From positions 121,235-185,234 of the forward strand of contig NZ_JAGKJJ010000008.1 of NCBI RefSeq assembly GCF_020329505.1: a stretch of 64,000 bases of DNA, read 5' to 3'. The stretch is from Bradyrhizobium semiaridum. GTDB taxonomy: Bacteria > Pseudomonadota > Alphaproteobacteria > Rhizobiales > Xanthobacteraceae. Positions within the stretch are counted from its first letter, which is position 1; the number at the start of each line of letters is the position of its first letter. A program made the translations under genes and the position numbers. This document shows positions 25,995 through 34,967 of the stretch, in pieces. The notes beneath the pieces were generated by a model. It did no database searches. It was not told where the DNA came from and was given only the letters and a program-made list of their open reading frames with translations.

Positions 25995-27686
25995 CTACTG
26001 GGCCCGGGTCGGGAAGGCCGACAGCAGCCAATGCGGCTTGGTCGAGGCGTACGAATTCGCGGCAGGATCGGCGTAGATCACCTGCGGGCCCTGATCGCTC
26101 TTCTGCTGCATCACCCACTCGGAAGCGCCCGGGACGGACGCGGTCGCCGTCGAACCCTGCCAGCGATCGGCAAAGCCGGCATCCTTCGGCTCGACCGCCG
26201 CGTAGGCCGCGGGGACCCGGCGGGGGGCCGCCACCGGGGCGGGAACGGCGACCCGCAGCGGCTCGGAGCCGGTCTGCGGCAGGTTCACCCGAAGCGTGGG
26301 GAACGAGTAACGGGGCAGGCCGATTTCGAGCATATCGGCCGGAGCAGCGTCGACCGGCGGCGGCGCCTTCAGATACTCGATCAACGTACCCATCGCCGCG
26401 AGCAGCTGATAGTCGGCGAACACCACCACGCCACGCGCGGAGGTGAGCGACACGGACGCATTGAAGAACTGGTTCTGCGCGTTCAGCAGGTCGATCAGCG
26501 AACGCTGGCCGAGCTCATATTCCTTCTGGAAAGCCGCGATGGTCTTCCTGTCGGCTTCGAGCTGGCGCCGCAGCGCGGCAATGCGGGTCGCCGTGATCGT
26601 GCGGGCGTTCCACGCCTTGTCGATCGATTCATAAGCGTCGCGCTGCAACCGGGCGTGCCGCATGGTCGCTTCGGTGAACCGCTCGGCCTTCTCCGAGCGA
26701 TTCCAGGCATCCTGGCCACCACGGAAGATGTCCCACGACATCACCACCTTGCCGCTGTAGTCCTCATGCGTCACGCTCGGGTTTCCGGGGCTGGTGACGT
26801 AGGGAAACGAGTTGTCGTAGTGCGTTGCCCGTCCTTCGAGATAGAATTTCGGGCCGAATAGACCGTCGGTCGCCTTGTAGGCGTGCTTGGCAGCGTCAGC
26901 GTCCGACTGCGCCGCTGCAATCGTCGAATTGAAGCGCAGGGTCGTTGCCAGGGCTTCGTCGCGGCTGCGCGGCAGGCCCGCGAGCGGAGCCGGGAAGCGG
27001 ACATTGATCGGTTCGAGGCCGACGGTCTTGCGGTACTTTGCCCGGGAGTCTTCGAGGCTGCGCTGGAATTCCGCGAGGGCGGCGCGGGCATTTTCGACGC
27101 GCTCCCGCGATTGCTCCAGGTCGCCTTCGCCGGCCCGGCCGCCCGAGAAGCGCGAGTTCACATTGGCGAAGATCTTCTCGTGGTTGGCGACGTTCTGCTG
27201 GGCAAGGCTGACCAGGCGCATGTAGCGCACCACGTCGACATAGGCTTCAGCCGCGTCCAGCGCCAGCAGTTCGGTTCGTTCCTTGACGCGGGAGGCGGCG
27301 GCATTGACGCGCGCCGTCTGACGCCAAACCTCATTGATCGACGTGAAGCCGTCCCAGAGCAGCTGCCGGACGACCACCGATTCCTGGCTGCCGTTTCGCC
27401 ACGGGCCCGAACCCGCGGTGGGCACCTGCAGGGAAGGGCTGATCACGCCCGGCGACTGGTCGAACTTCTCGGGCCCGTAGCTCGCATCAATGCGCACCTG
27501 GGGCAACAGGGTGCTCTGGGTCTGCCTCAGCTCGCTTTCCGTGGCTCGGCGATTGGCCGATGCCTCGCCGACACCCGGGTTGGTCTGCATGGCCTGACGC
27601 AGGGCGTCGTTGATCGAGAAGACCTCAGCATAGGACGGGCTAGCCGCCAAGCAGAGGCCCGCTACCACGATGTATGCCGTCTTCAT
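25995..27686 (-). CDS. TolC-family outer-membrane channel of the type I system
   Basis: 563 residues, longer than TolC's usual 430-490 because of a C-terminal extension of about 120 residues. Signal peptide MKTAYIVVAGLCLAASPSYA. Mature TolC pattern: INDALRQAMQTNPGVGEASA, two internally similar helical halves and the second-half motif EYELGQRSLIDLLNAQNQFF, which is typical of TolC. The start at 27686 follows GGGGCGGGA. It lies upstream of the ABC and HlyD genes on the same strand but is separated from them by a terminator-like hairpin, so it may be its own unit. The Pro/Ala-rich tail (VPAPVAAPRRVPAAYAAVEP) is of unknown use. Confidence 0.93.
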   Translation of the reverse strand: MKTAYIVVAGLCLAASPSYAEVFSINDALRQAMQTNPGVGEASANRRATESELRQTQSTLLPQVRIDASYGPEKFDQSPGVISPSLQVPTAGSGPWRNGSQESVVVRQLLWDGFTSINEVWRQTARVNAAASRVKERTELLALDAAEAYVDVVRYMRLVSLAQQNVANHEKIFANVNSRFSGGRAGEGDLEQSRERVENARAALAEFQRSLEDSRAKYRKTVGLEPINVRFPAPLAGLPRSRDEALATTLRFNSTIAAAQSDADAAKHAYKATDGLFGPKFYLEGRATHYDNSFPYVTSPGNPSVTHEDYSGKVVMSWDIFRGGQDAWNRSEKAERFTEATMRHARLQRDAYESIDKAWNARTITATRIAALRRQLEADRKTIAAFQKEYELGQRSLIDLLNAQNQFFNASVSLTSARGVVVFADYQLLAAMGTLIEYLKAPPPVDAAPADMLEIGLPRYSFPTLRVNLPQTGSEPLRVAVPAPVAAPRRVPAAYAAVEPKDAGFADRWQGSTATASVPGASEWVMQQKSDQGPQVIYADPAANSYASTKPHWLLSAFPTRAQ

Positions 27687-27926
27687 TAATCCCGCCCCTA
27701 ATCGAAAAAAATTGCCTAGAAGAATCTACTCGACGGTAACAAAAGCGGGTTTCTTAACCTATGACATTTCGGTCACACCGCCGCTCTAAGTGAGTCTCGT
27801 CCGATCACACTTCCGGCACGGCTACTTCCCTGTATCATCAATAAATTCAAAGTTTTATGGCGGGGGTTGACGGCCGATTCGGATCGACTTCCAGGTGCCG
27901 AATTGCATCGGAAACGGGAAGGTAGG

Positions 27927-27942
27927 TTAAGTCCCCGCTAAC
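27927..27942 (-). promoter_or_regulatory. Imperfect CtrA-like box upstream of the TolC-like gene
   Basis: Read on the minus strand this is TTAG-N7-TTAACC (one mismatch to TTAA-N7-TTAAC), 241 bases upstream of the TolC-like ATG. It is weaker than the boxes at 9862 and in the pilin promoters, and could be chance. Confidence 0.25.
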
Positions 27943-27967
27943 GACGGGCATCGGGCCGCGGCGCGCT

Positions 27968-28423
27968 TCACTGCTCGCGGCAGTTCGCAAGATAGGTCGC
28001 AACGAACGGCGACGGCAACCTGCCGTCAGGCGCGGCGGTTGGCGCCCGGGTCGTCAGCTTGTAGAGCACCTTGCTGCCAAAATAGAACCGGAAAATCTCG
28101 GCAGTCGCCTCGTCCATGCGGGTCGCGACGATCGACGTGGCGTCGCGCCGGGCGGCAGCGAAGACATAGGTGGTGAGCTTCGCTCCCTTGCTCTCCGGCG
28201 TGGGAGACGATCCCCAGGTCACCGAGAGGGTCTGTCCGTCGATCGCGACCGCGGGGCGCACGGCATCCAGATCGTCGTCGATCCATTGCGCATCGCCGGA
28301 CTTGGCCGAAGGGCCGAGCTCGATCCGCTTGCCGCGCGGCGGGTCGCAGGTGAATCGTGTCTCAGCGGCAGTCGCGGACGCCGCCAGCAGCAACAACAGC
28401 AGACAACCAGCCAGTCTCTGCAT
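27968..28423 (-). CDS. Secreted protein of unknown function
   Basis: 151 residues. Signal peptide MQRLAGCLLLLLLAASATAA. The mature part begins ETRFTCDPPRGKRIELG and ends with a Cys (YLANCREQ), so one disulfide is possible; it has mixed alpha/beta character with no motif I recognise. The ATG at 28423 was chosen for GGGGGAAGG just upstream and the clean signal peptide; a longer frame to 28498 lacks support. It lies upstream of the TolC-like gene on the same strand, but 280 bases separate them, so co-transcription is doubtful. Confidence 0.7.
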   Translation of the reverse strand: MQRLAGCLLLLLLAASATAAETRFTCDPPRGKRIELGPSAKSGDAQWIDDDLDAVRPAVAIDGQTLSVTWGSSPTPESKGAKLTTYVFAAARRDATSIVATRMDEATAEIFRFYFGSKVLYKLTTRAPTAAPDGRLPSPFVATYLANCREQ

Positions 28424-28525
28424 GGGCCTTCCCCCGGGTGGTCCCATTCGCCGAGCCCATACTGAGATTTCTTCGCGGACCGCGCAACTTGATGGCATAC
28501 CTCATTGCGCCGGTGATACCAGCAC

Positions 28526-28720
28526 TTGCCGCGTAGTCGTACCGTGATGCTGTTGCTGCAGCTTGTAGCAGCGGCCTTACTGTCGTTGAGCTATTTCGTC
28601 ATTGAGCCTATCATGCAGCGTCGATTCAATCGGCTCGCCGTCAGCTGGTTGCGGACATTTGGCCACCAGAGAAGCGTTGCCAGAAGCGCGTTCGGACGGA
28701 TCGGGCGGGGGCTCAGATGA
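28526..28720 (+). pseudogene. Remnant of an acyltransferase-3 C-terminus
   Basis: A 64-codon frame with one membrane helix followed by a basic tail: LLLQLVAAALLSLSYFVIEP then IMQRRFNRL. This matches the last helix and E-P-(x)-x-R motif closing OafA/acyltransferase-3 membrane proteins, which normally have about 10 helices and 350 or more residues. An in-frame TGA lies at 28514-28516, so the rest is absent. The possible starts are TTG 28526, GTG 28544 or ATG 28547. The stop overlaps the next gene's ATG as ATGA (28717-28720), so it may still be translated and couple the following gene. Truncated acyltransferase is the best reading. Confidence 0.5.
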
Positions 28721-29952
28721 GCGTCAACGTTGCCGGGGACGGGCAACCCGACGCCAGGCAGAAAGGCCTGCGGCCGCCGCGGGGCGTGCTGATCGGCGGC
28801 CTGATCACGTCGATCTACGCGCTGACGGTCTTGGTCACGACCATTCCCTATCCCGGCAAGATCGGGGTCAACTACAATACTCTCGGCACCGACTGGATGG
28901 TCTTCTACGGTGCGATCCGCTCAGTACTGGAAGGCCACGCATCGCTGGTCTTCGACGCCGAGCGCTTCACCGATTTCCTGAACACGGCTTTCGCGGACTG
29001 GCTGTCCAAGCCGCTCGACTTGAGGCCATGGGCCTATCCGCCAAGCTTCCTGGTGCTGCTGCTGCCATTTGCGCCGCTGGGCTTCTTCGGCTCCTACGTT
29101 GCGTTTCAACTCGCAAGTGGTGGCCTGCTGGCTGTCGCCCTGCGGTTCGGAGAGGATGACCAGGCGGCAGCTAATGTCCTGCTTGCGATTGTTCTGCTCT
29201 GTCCCGCGTCCTTCATCAATGTGATCGATGGCCAAGCGGTTTTTTTAGTGGCCGCGTTGATCGTCGGCGGACTGCGCCTTCTCGATTCCCGCCCCGCGTT
29301 GGGGGGATTGATCCTGGGACTGCTGACCTTCAAGCCGCAGTTTTGCATTCTCGTGCCGCTGGCCCTGATTGCCGCCGGGCAATGGCGCGCTTTCTGGGCC
29401 GCCGGCCTGTCCGCGTTCGCCCTGGCAGCTGCAAGCGGGGCGATATTCGGATGGGAGCTCTGGCTACGCTGGTTTCCCCTTATGATCGAGAATCTGGCCG
29501 GCTCCGACACCAAATGGATCGAAGTCGGCCGGATATGGGGCAACAGCGTCTTCACCTGCGCGATGCTGCTGGGCGCGCCGCAGGGATTGGCGTCCGGGCT
29601 GCAATTGATCGCAGCCTTATTTGCCGCGGCTTCGGTTGTCCTTGCGTTCCGGTCACACTTGGGCGTTAGGGAGAGGATTGCGATCTTTCTGGCTGCCGCT
29701 CTGCTCGCTGCGCCTCATTCCGGACCCTACGACCAGGAACTGCTCATGCTGGCCGCTGTCCTTTGGCTGACGGTATCGGATTCGTCGCGCCGGCCGCTGT
29801 GGTGCTGGACATTGGCGCTGTTAATCTGGCTGGTGCCGTTGGTCAGTCCACCTGTCCTCATCCCGGTAAGCAGGCCCGCACCTCTGCTGACGATAGCACT
29901 GATCGTGCTTTTGCTTTGCCGTCGGCCTGCGCCAACGGAATCGCCGCAGTAA
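28717..29952 (+). CDS. GT87-type polytopic membrane glycosyltransferase
   Basis: 411 residues with about 10 hydrophobic helices. After the first helix, the loop carries the acidic motif GTDWMVFYGAIRSVLEGHA, then WAYPPSFLVLLLPFA. This D-x-x-(F/V)-Y and YPP pattern is typical of GT87/DUF2029 (PimE/mannosyltransferase-like) GT-C enzymes, which use polyprenyl-phosphate sugars in the membrane. Asp59 or so is the expected catalytic acid. The start overlaps the stop of the upstream remnant (ATGA). A second GT87 gene lies at 37341-38603 among the pilins, and both may decorate surface proteins or glycans. Acceptor and sugar cannot be read from the sequence. Confidence 0.82.
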   Translation: MSVNVAGDGQPDARQKGLRPPRGVLIGGLITSIYALTVLVTTIPYPGKIGVNYNTLGTDWMVFYGAIRSVLEGHASLVFDAERFTDFLNTAFADWLSKPLDLRPWAYPPSFLVLLLPFAPLGFFGSYVAFQLASGGLLAVALRFGEDDQAAANVLLAIVLLCPASFINVIDGQAVFLVAALIVGGLRLLDSRPALGGLILGLLTFKPQFCILVPLALIAAGQWRAFWAAGLSAFALAAASGAIFGWELWLRWFPLMIENLAGSDTKWIEVGRIWGNSVFTCAMLLGAPQGLASGLQLIAALFAAASVVLAFRSHLGVRERIAIFLAAALLAAPHSGPYDQELLMLAAVLWLTVSDSSRRPLWCWTLALLIWLVPLVSPPVLIPVSRPAPLLTIALIVLLLCRRPAPTESPQ

Positions 29953-30015
29953 AGAAAAGAACGGGATGATAGCCATTGCGTGCCTGGCGAGCCAACATCT
30001 CGAACGTTGTGCACA

Positions 30016-30552
30016 TCACTCCGGTGCGATGGGATGCGGCGGGCGCTCGATCGATGCCCTGAGCGTGTCGAGCTCGAGGAAGACGTCGGCCTGCCGCCGC
30101 AGTTCGTCGGCGACCATGGGCGGTTTGGTGCGAATGCTGGAGACGACGGTGACGCGGACGCCCAGCCGCCTGACGGCTTCGACGACGGCGCGCAGATCGC
30201 CATCGCCCGAGAACAGGAACGCCTGGTCGATGCGGCGCGCGATCTCCAGCGCGTCGACGGCGATCTCGACGCCGACGTTGCGCTTGATCTTTCGCCGGCC
30301 TTCGCCGTCATTGTGCTCCTTGGCCGGTTTGGTCCTGACTGCATACCCATTGTAATCGAGCCAATCGACAAGCGGCCGGATGCTGCTGAACTCGTCGTCG
30401 TCCCGCACCACGGTGTAGAAATAGGCGCGGACGATCTGTCCGTGCTTGCCGAACTCCGCGAGCAGACGCCGGAAATCGACTTCGAAGCCAAGACTCTTGA
30501 CCGTGGCGTGCAGATTCGCGCCGTCGATGAACAGTGCAATGCGATCCGTCAT
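30016..30552 (-). CDS. NYN-domain (LabA/DUF88) predicted RNase
   Basis: 178 residues covering a PIN-like NYN domain. The hallmark acidic sites are visible: Asp10 in ALFIDGANLH, the central DALEIA, and the FLFSGDGDLRAVVEAVRRLG motif near residue 115, which in this family binds Mg2+ for RNA cleavage. The N-terminal half has YFYTVVRDDDEF. The ATG at 30552 is preceded by GGGGATTTGAG. The C-terminus ends soon after a helix, so no fused domain. It is convergent with the GT87 gene and probably unrelated to the surface genes around it. RNase activity is inferred from family knowledge. Confidence 0.9.
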   Translation of the reverse strand: MTDRIALFIDGANLHATVKSLGFEVDFRRLLAEFGKHGQIVRAYFYTVVRDDDEFSSIRPLVDWLDYNGYAVRTKPAKEHNDGEGRRKIKRNVGVEIAVDALEIARRIDQAFLFSGDGDLRAVVEAVRRLGVRVTVVSSIRTKPPMVADELRRQADVFLELDTLRASIERPPHPIAPE

Positions 30553-31237
30553 CTCAAATCCCCTTGACGCCGGATCATTCGCCGCGCGTTCAGTTCTCGA
30601 CGCTGCTTGAGCGTGTCGCGGGGCAAGCGTTCCGACTGAAAATAATTGATCTTAGAGCAAGGACTTGGGGAGGAAGAAGCGGAAATTTTCAGTTCTTTCC
30701 GCCGCCGGCGTCGTCGTGCAATTCGTCGATCCGATTGCCGCGGAAGTGACGCTGGCCGGCACCAGGCAACCGGCCCGGGACAGCCCGGGCCCGCTCTGCG
30801 GACCAATGCGTGCGGTCATCCTCCGGGACTCCCCGATTGGTGGAGGCATGCGGCGGCCAGACGCCGAGCGGGAGCCCACCCAGCGTGGGCACCGCAAAGC
30901 CTGGCCGACCTTGTGGGGCCGTCCGCCATTGCCAAGGTTGCTATTGCGTTAACGGCAAGAATACATCTAGAGTTGATTCAAAGGTGCTGGCGCCGGTTTT
31001 GCGCCAAAACCCCCGTGTTTTTCCGGATACAGCTTTGCCAATTTCAGTTTTTCGCCACAGGAAGGAAGGCAGTTGCGCCTCTGATTGCATGGACAGGTCT
31101 TGCTGCCGACGGGCGTGACGCCGGGCAGCGTGTCCAAAGCCCCATCCCGATAGATCTTCTCACTCTCACTGATAGCGAACCGGTCCAGGCCGGCCGTTGC
31201 CGAATATTGATGTGTTCATATTGGAAGGACCTCTTGC
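30553..31237. other. Intergenic region upstream of the 1005-aa surface protein
   Basis: 685 bases. It contains a perfect 8-bp GC hairpin with tetraloop (GGCCCGGG ACAG CCCGGGCC, 30772-30791) without a T-tract, and a possible CG-rich hairpin near 30985-31003. I see no gene with a credible start and no mobile element. The promoter of the downstream gene must lie here; I cannot fix it. Confidence 0.45.
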
Positions 31238-34200
31238 ATGTCTATTTACAGGTACGACGCAAGCTTCAATACATTCGTCCTCGTCGATGACGCGCTTCTT
31301 TCGAGCGATCCTTCGCTGGCGAGTTTCTCAGTTGCCACCGATCTTGCCGATTATGCGCCGGGTTCGACCGCCAGCATCACCGCGACCGTCGGCGTCGGCG
31401 ACACCGTTACGTTCAATGTCTCTGACGTGGCAGGGACGGCGGTGTCCGGCACCGACCAGCCTTGGACAGTGACCGACGGTGGCGCCGGAGATCTTGATGC
31501 AATTGCCAACGGTGTGATCCAGACCTCCTGGGCGGTCGGCATGGATGCTGCCGGCGAGGCGTTCGCGTTGAGCGCGCTCGACCAGACGGCCGGCGTCATG
31601 ATGACGACCGGCTTCACCGACAGCCCCCCGAAGATTCCGGTCGCGGCCGTCGTCCCGGCAAATCTGACCAACGGCATCGTGTTTCTGACCGGTGATACCG
31701 CCACTGCGACCGGCACTGGCATCTTCCCGTCATTCGTGACGATCCAGAACAAGGGCGTCGAGGAAGGGTTCAACACCGACGCCCCGCCCATTCTGAATAC
31801 TGGAAGCTCACCGGATCACAACCACAGCCTTCTGCTTGGCGCGGTGCCGATCGTCGTCGTCAACGGGGTGGAATACCGGGAATTCCGCCTCGACCTGAAC
31901 GAGCAGGACGATCCGATCAGCCTGGACAAGCTGCAGATCTATGCGGCGTCGGCGGGCAATCTCACGTCGCTGGCCGGGCTGACCCAGCTCTACGACATGG
32001 ATGGCGGAGCGGATGGAAAGACCGGTGGCGCGGCCGATGTCGATGTCTCGGTCGGCCTCACCGCCTGGTCGTCGGGCAGCGGCCACAGCGACTACAAGGT
32101 CCTGATCCCGAACTCCTATTTCGCCGGGACCGATCCCGGGGCCTATATCTACTTCTACTCGCAGTTCTCGAATGCGGATGCCGGATTTGAGGAGTGGTCG
32201 GTCGGGCCGGTCACTCCCACCGGCACCACGCCGAATGCGGCGGTGGGGATCGACAAGCAGATCTCGGTCGACGGCATCAACTGGCAGGACGTTGGCCAAT
32301 ACGGCATCGACCCCGGGAGCGACGAGGCGCCGACGCTGCTGGCCGGCTCGACCGTCTATTACAAGGTGATCGTCACCAACCTGACGATCCCCAATGCGTC
32401 CAACGTGGACCCCAAGCTGCTGCTGACCTCGCTGACCGACGATCCGGTGCTCACGTTCACCTATCAGGACGGCGATGCCAACCACAACGGCCTGATCGAC
32501 CTCGGCGAGTCCTGGACCTACGCCGCCTCGACGACGGCGGTCGACGGCTTGCAGCCGGGCGGCAACGGTCTGCTCCGGCAGGTCGACACCGTGACCGCGG
32601 TCGGCACCGTGACGGACGCCAACGGCACGACCACCGGCACGAGCAGCGACAAGGCCAACTATATCGGCGTGACGCCCAAGATCGCGATCGACAAGGTGAC
32701 CGTCGACGGCACCCTGGATGCGAACGGCAATCTCGTGCTGGTCGACGGCAAGGGGGCAGCCGGCGACAACCTGACCATTATTGCCGGCGAGAGCATCATC
32801 TGGGAGTACAAGGTCAGCAACGCCGGCGATGTCGCGCTGTCGGATGTGACCGTGACCGACGATCATGCCGGCGTCACGCCGGTCGGCCTGATGAGCGGCG
32901 GCTTCAATGTCGGCGACGTCAACCAGGACGGCAAGCTCGACACCAACGAGACCTGGGTCTTCACGGCGGCCGGCACGGCCATCGACGGCGCCTACACCAA
33001 CAAGGGCACGGCAGCCGGCAGCTTCACCGACGATGCCGGGCATGTCGCACCGGTGACCGCCACCGATACCTCCGGCTACACCGGCGTCACTCCGGCGATC
33101 CATATCGAGAAGGTGACGACCGGCGTCGAGTCCGTGACCATCGTGAACAACGTGGTCACTCCGCATCTGGCGACCGGCGACAACCTCAGCCTGCTGGCGG
33201 GTTATGGCGTCAGCTGGACCTACACGGTCACCAACGCCGGCGATGTCGCGCTTTCGAATATCGCCGTGACCGACAATCAGCTCGGCGTTTCCCCCGCGGC
33301 CGTCCTGCAGGCCGACCACATTCACAATGTCGGCGATACCAACAACGACGGCCTGCTCGATGTCGGCGAGAGCTGGATCTTCACGGCCTCCGGCACGACC
33401 ATCCTCGGCGACTATACCAACACCGGGACTGCGACCGGCCAGTTTACCGACACGGCGTTGCATACGGCGACCGCGACGGATGACGACCAATCGAACTACA
33501 CCGGCACCTTCACCGAGCAGGGTGGCACGCTGACCCAGGGATATTGGGGAAGCCATACCGATGCGTGGGACGGCGTGCTGGGCAAGGAAAGCAATCCAAC
33601 CAAGAGCGGGTTCAAGAACGGCGATCTTTCGGCCCTCGACATCAATCCGCGGCACGACGGCAATCTTCTGCTCGGCGATTCCAACGGCGACGGCATCGCC
33701 AACGATGCGCACAATCTGCTGATCTCGAATGCGCTGGCGTCGTCGATCCTGTCGTCGAGCACGACCGGCGATGCGCGCATCATCATGCTGCAGCAGACCA
33801 TTGCGGCGCAGCTGAACATCGACAACGGCAAGGTGCAGCCGAACGATCTGATCGACGAAGCCGTGATGTGGCTGACCGGCAAAGACAGATGGAGCGGCAA
33901 CGGCTTCACTCTCGATGCCGACGGTGACGGCAAGGTTGACGTGACGTCGAATGGCAAGCTTGCCGGCTCGGCGGTCGCGACCAGCGGCAACGCCTGGCAG
34001 AAATATGTCGACGTGACTAACCCGGCCTCCATCACCGACTGGAATGGCGGCAAGGAGGCCGACGGCGAAGGTCTCAAGAACGCGCTGATGTGGTGGAACG
34101 ACGGTCATCTGGTGACGAGCACGTCGGGGCAGGTCGCCTACGACAGCAACGGCGCGTCTGCGGGCGGCATCAATCCGGCAACGGTCCACCTGAACACGCA

Positions 34201-34255
34201 GGATGAGTTCTGGGTGACGCTGCACCAGCAGACTTCCCTGACCGGGATCGCCTGA
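31238..34255 (+). CDS. Modular surface/secreted protein, DUF11-like core, shared head and tail
   Basis: 1005 residues, no Sec signal. Head domain (residues 1-318) starts with MSIYRYDASFNTFVLVDDAL and DLADYAPGSTASITA, then DQPWTVTDGGAGDLDAI, a DLNEQDDPISLDKLQI stretch and ends with DAGFEEW. This head is closely paralleled by the 1830-aa protein at 52222. The core (about 320-760) has two or three DUF11-type Ig-like modules of the form 'VSNAGDVALSDVTVTDDH' with acidic GDVNQDGKLDTNETW loops that probably bind calcium. The tail (760-1005) begins TQGYWGSHTDAWDG and contains dockerin-like DADGDGKVD. RBS GGAAGGA at 31223. Secretion route not shown; the homologue sits next to a type I exporter, so type I export is inferred. 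No RTX block. Confidence 0.85.
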   Translation: MSIYRYDASFNTFVLVDDALLSSDPSLASFSVATDLADYAPGSTASITATVGVGDTVTFNVSDVAGTAVSGTDQPWTVTDGGAGDLDAIANGVIQTSWAVGMDAAGEAFALSALDQTAGVMMTTGFTDSPPKIPVAAVVPANLTNGIVFLTGDTATATGTGIFPSFVTIQNKGVEEGFNTDAPPILNTGSSPDHNHSLLLGAVPIVVVNGVEYREFRLDLNEQDDPISLDKLQIYAASAGNLTSLAGLTQLYDMDGGADGKTGGAADVDVSVGLTAWSSGSGHSDYKVLIPNSYFAGTDPGAYIYFYSQFSNADAGFEEWSVGPVTPTGTTPNAAVGIDKQISVDGINWQDVGQYGIDPGSDEAPTLLAGSTVYYKVIVTNLTIPNASNVDPKLLLTSLTDDPVLTFTYQDGDANHNGLIDLGESWTYAASTTAVDGLQPGGNGLLRQVDTVTAVGTVTDANGTTTGTSSDKANYIGVTPKIAIDKVTVDGTLDANGNLVLVDGKGAAGDNLTIIAGESIIWEYKVSNAGDVALSDVTVTDDHAGVTPVGLMSGGFNVGDVNQDGKLDTNETWVFTAAGTAIDGAYTNKGTAAGSFTDDAGHVAPVTATDTSGYTGVTPAIHIEKVTTGVESVTIVNNVVTPHLATGDNLSLLAGYGVSWTYTVTNAGDVALSNIAVTDNQLGVSPAAVLQADHIHNVGDTNNDGLLDVGESWIFTASGTTILGDYTNTGTATGQFTDTALHTATATDDDQSNYTGTFTEQGGTLTQGYWGSHTDAWDGVLGKESNPTKSGFKNGDLSALDINPRHDGNLLLGDSNGDGIANDAHNLLISNALASSILSSSTTGDARIIMLQQTIAAQLNIDNGKVQPNDLIDEAVMWLTGKDRWSGNGFTLDADGDGKVDVTSNGKLAGSAVATSGNAWQKYVDVTNPASITDWNGGKEADGEGLKNALMWWNDGHLVTSTSGQVAYDSNGASAGGINPATVHLNTQDEFWVTLHQQTSLTGIA

Positions 34256-34407
34256 TCGTTCGGCCTGGACGAGCGGGGCGAGCATGGGCGAGCTGGCTCG
34301 CGCCGACGGCTCGCGGGCCGATCGGCGAAGGAGCAGGGCAGGCTCGCCAGGACGAGCCCGCCGCGGGCGGCGAGCTTTCGACGGCGCCGATCGTGGATCG
34401 TGGCAAC

Positions 34408-34890
34408 ATGTCCCGGCCGGCGCGGCGGCTGGCCGTCCTGTCGTTTTGCATCCTGCTGGCGACCTGCGGGCCCGCCCGGCAGGCGATCGAGGAGCAGGCG
34501 GCGGAGCCGGCGTCGGCCAGTCTCAATGACGCGCTGGCGGAGTGTCGCAATGCCTTTCCGGACCAGATCGCCCAGGCCGTGGCGCGCGCCTCATGCGTGA
34601 TCAAGGCGACCGAACTGGTGCGGCCGCTGTTGCCGTTTCCCGACCTGCTCGACCGCGAGAACGCGCTGCGCAAATCATTGGCCGAGCAGGTTCAGGGCGG
34701 GACGGTCTCGTTGCTGGAGCGCAACATCCAGATCCAGAAGCTGCATGCGCAGTTGCTCGACGAAGAGCGGAGCCGGCCGCCGCCCACCCCGGCGGCCTCC
34801 GGCAAGCCGCCTCTGGCCGTGATCCAGTGGCGGCAATCCAACCCGGAGAGCTGCGGCCGGCTCGGAGGCGACTCGACGAGCTGTTACTGA
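34408..34890 (+). CDS. Predicted lipoprotein with a helical C-terminal half
   Basis: 160 residues from the ATG at 34408. The N-terminus RRLAVLSFCILLATCGPARQ has a lipobox (LLATC), so the mature protein would be a lipid-anchored periplasmic protein. The rest is largely helical and charged (ECRNAFPDQIAQAVARASC, then LLERNIQIQKLHAQLLDEE), with a Pro-rich linker and two late Cys. A GTG at 34393 is an alternative start. The gene follows the 1005-aa protein by about 150 bases and precedes a polytopic membrane protein. I recognise no family. Confidence 0.68.
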   Translation: MSRPARRLAVLSFCILLATCGPARQAIEEQAAEPASASLNDALAECRNAFPDQIAQAVARASCVIKATELVRPLLPFPDLLDRENALRKSLAEQVQGGTVSLLERNIQIQKLHAQLLDEERSRPPPTPAASGKPPLAVIQWRQSNPESCGRLGGDSTSCY

Positions 34891-34967
34891 GGGCGGGGGC
34901 GTCCGAACCCAGTACGTTGCACTCGCATGCAGAACTTGACATTGATTGACATCCCGGGACGGAGAGC

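Noticed and set aside
30985..31003. GG-N10-GC spacing in CTGGCGCCGGTTTTGCG as a sigma-54 element for the 1005-aa gene
   Set aside because: The surrounding consensus is poor (TGGCGC), it is 240 bases from the gene, and it may equally be a plain hairpin.
31808..34285. 825-codon minus-strand frame opposite the 1005-aa protein
   Set aside because: It has no start context, is Arg/Asp/Val-rich and mirrors the plus-strand gene, which has clear domains.
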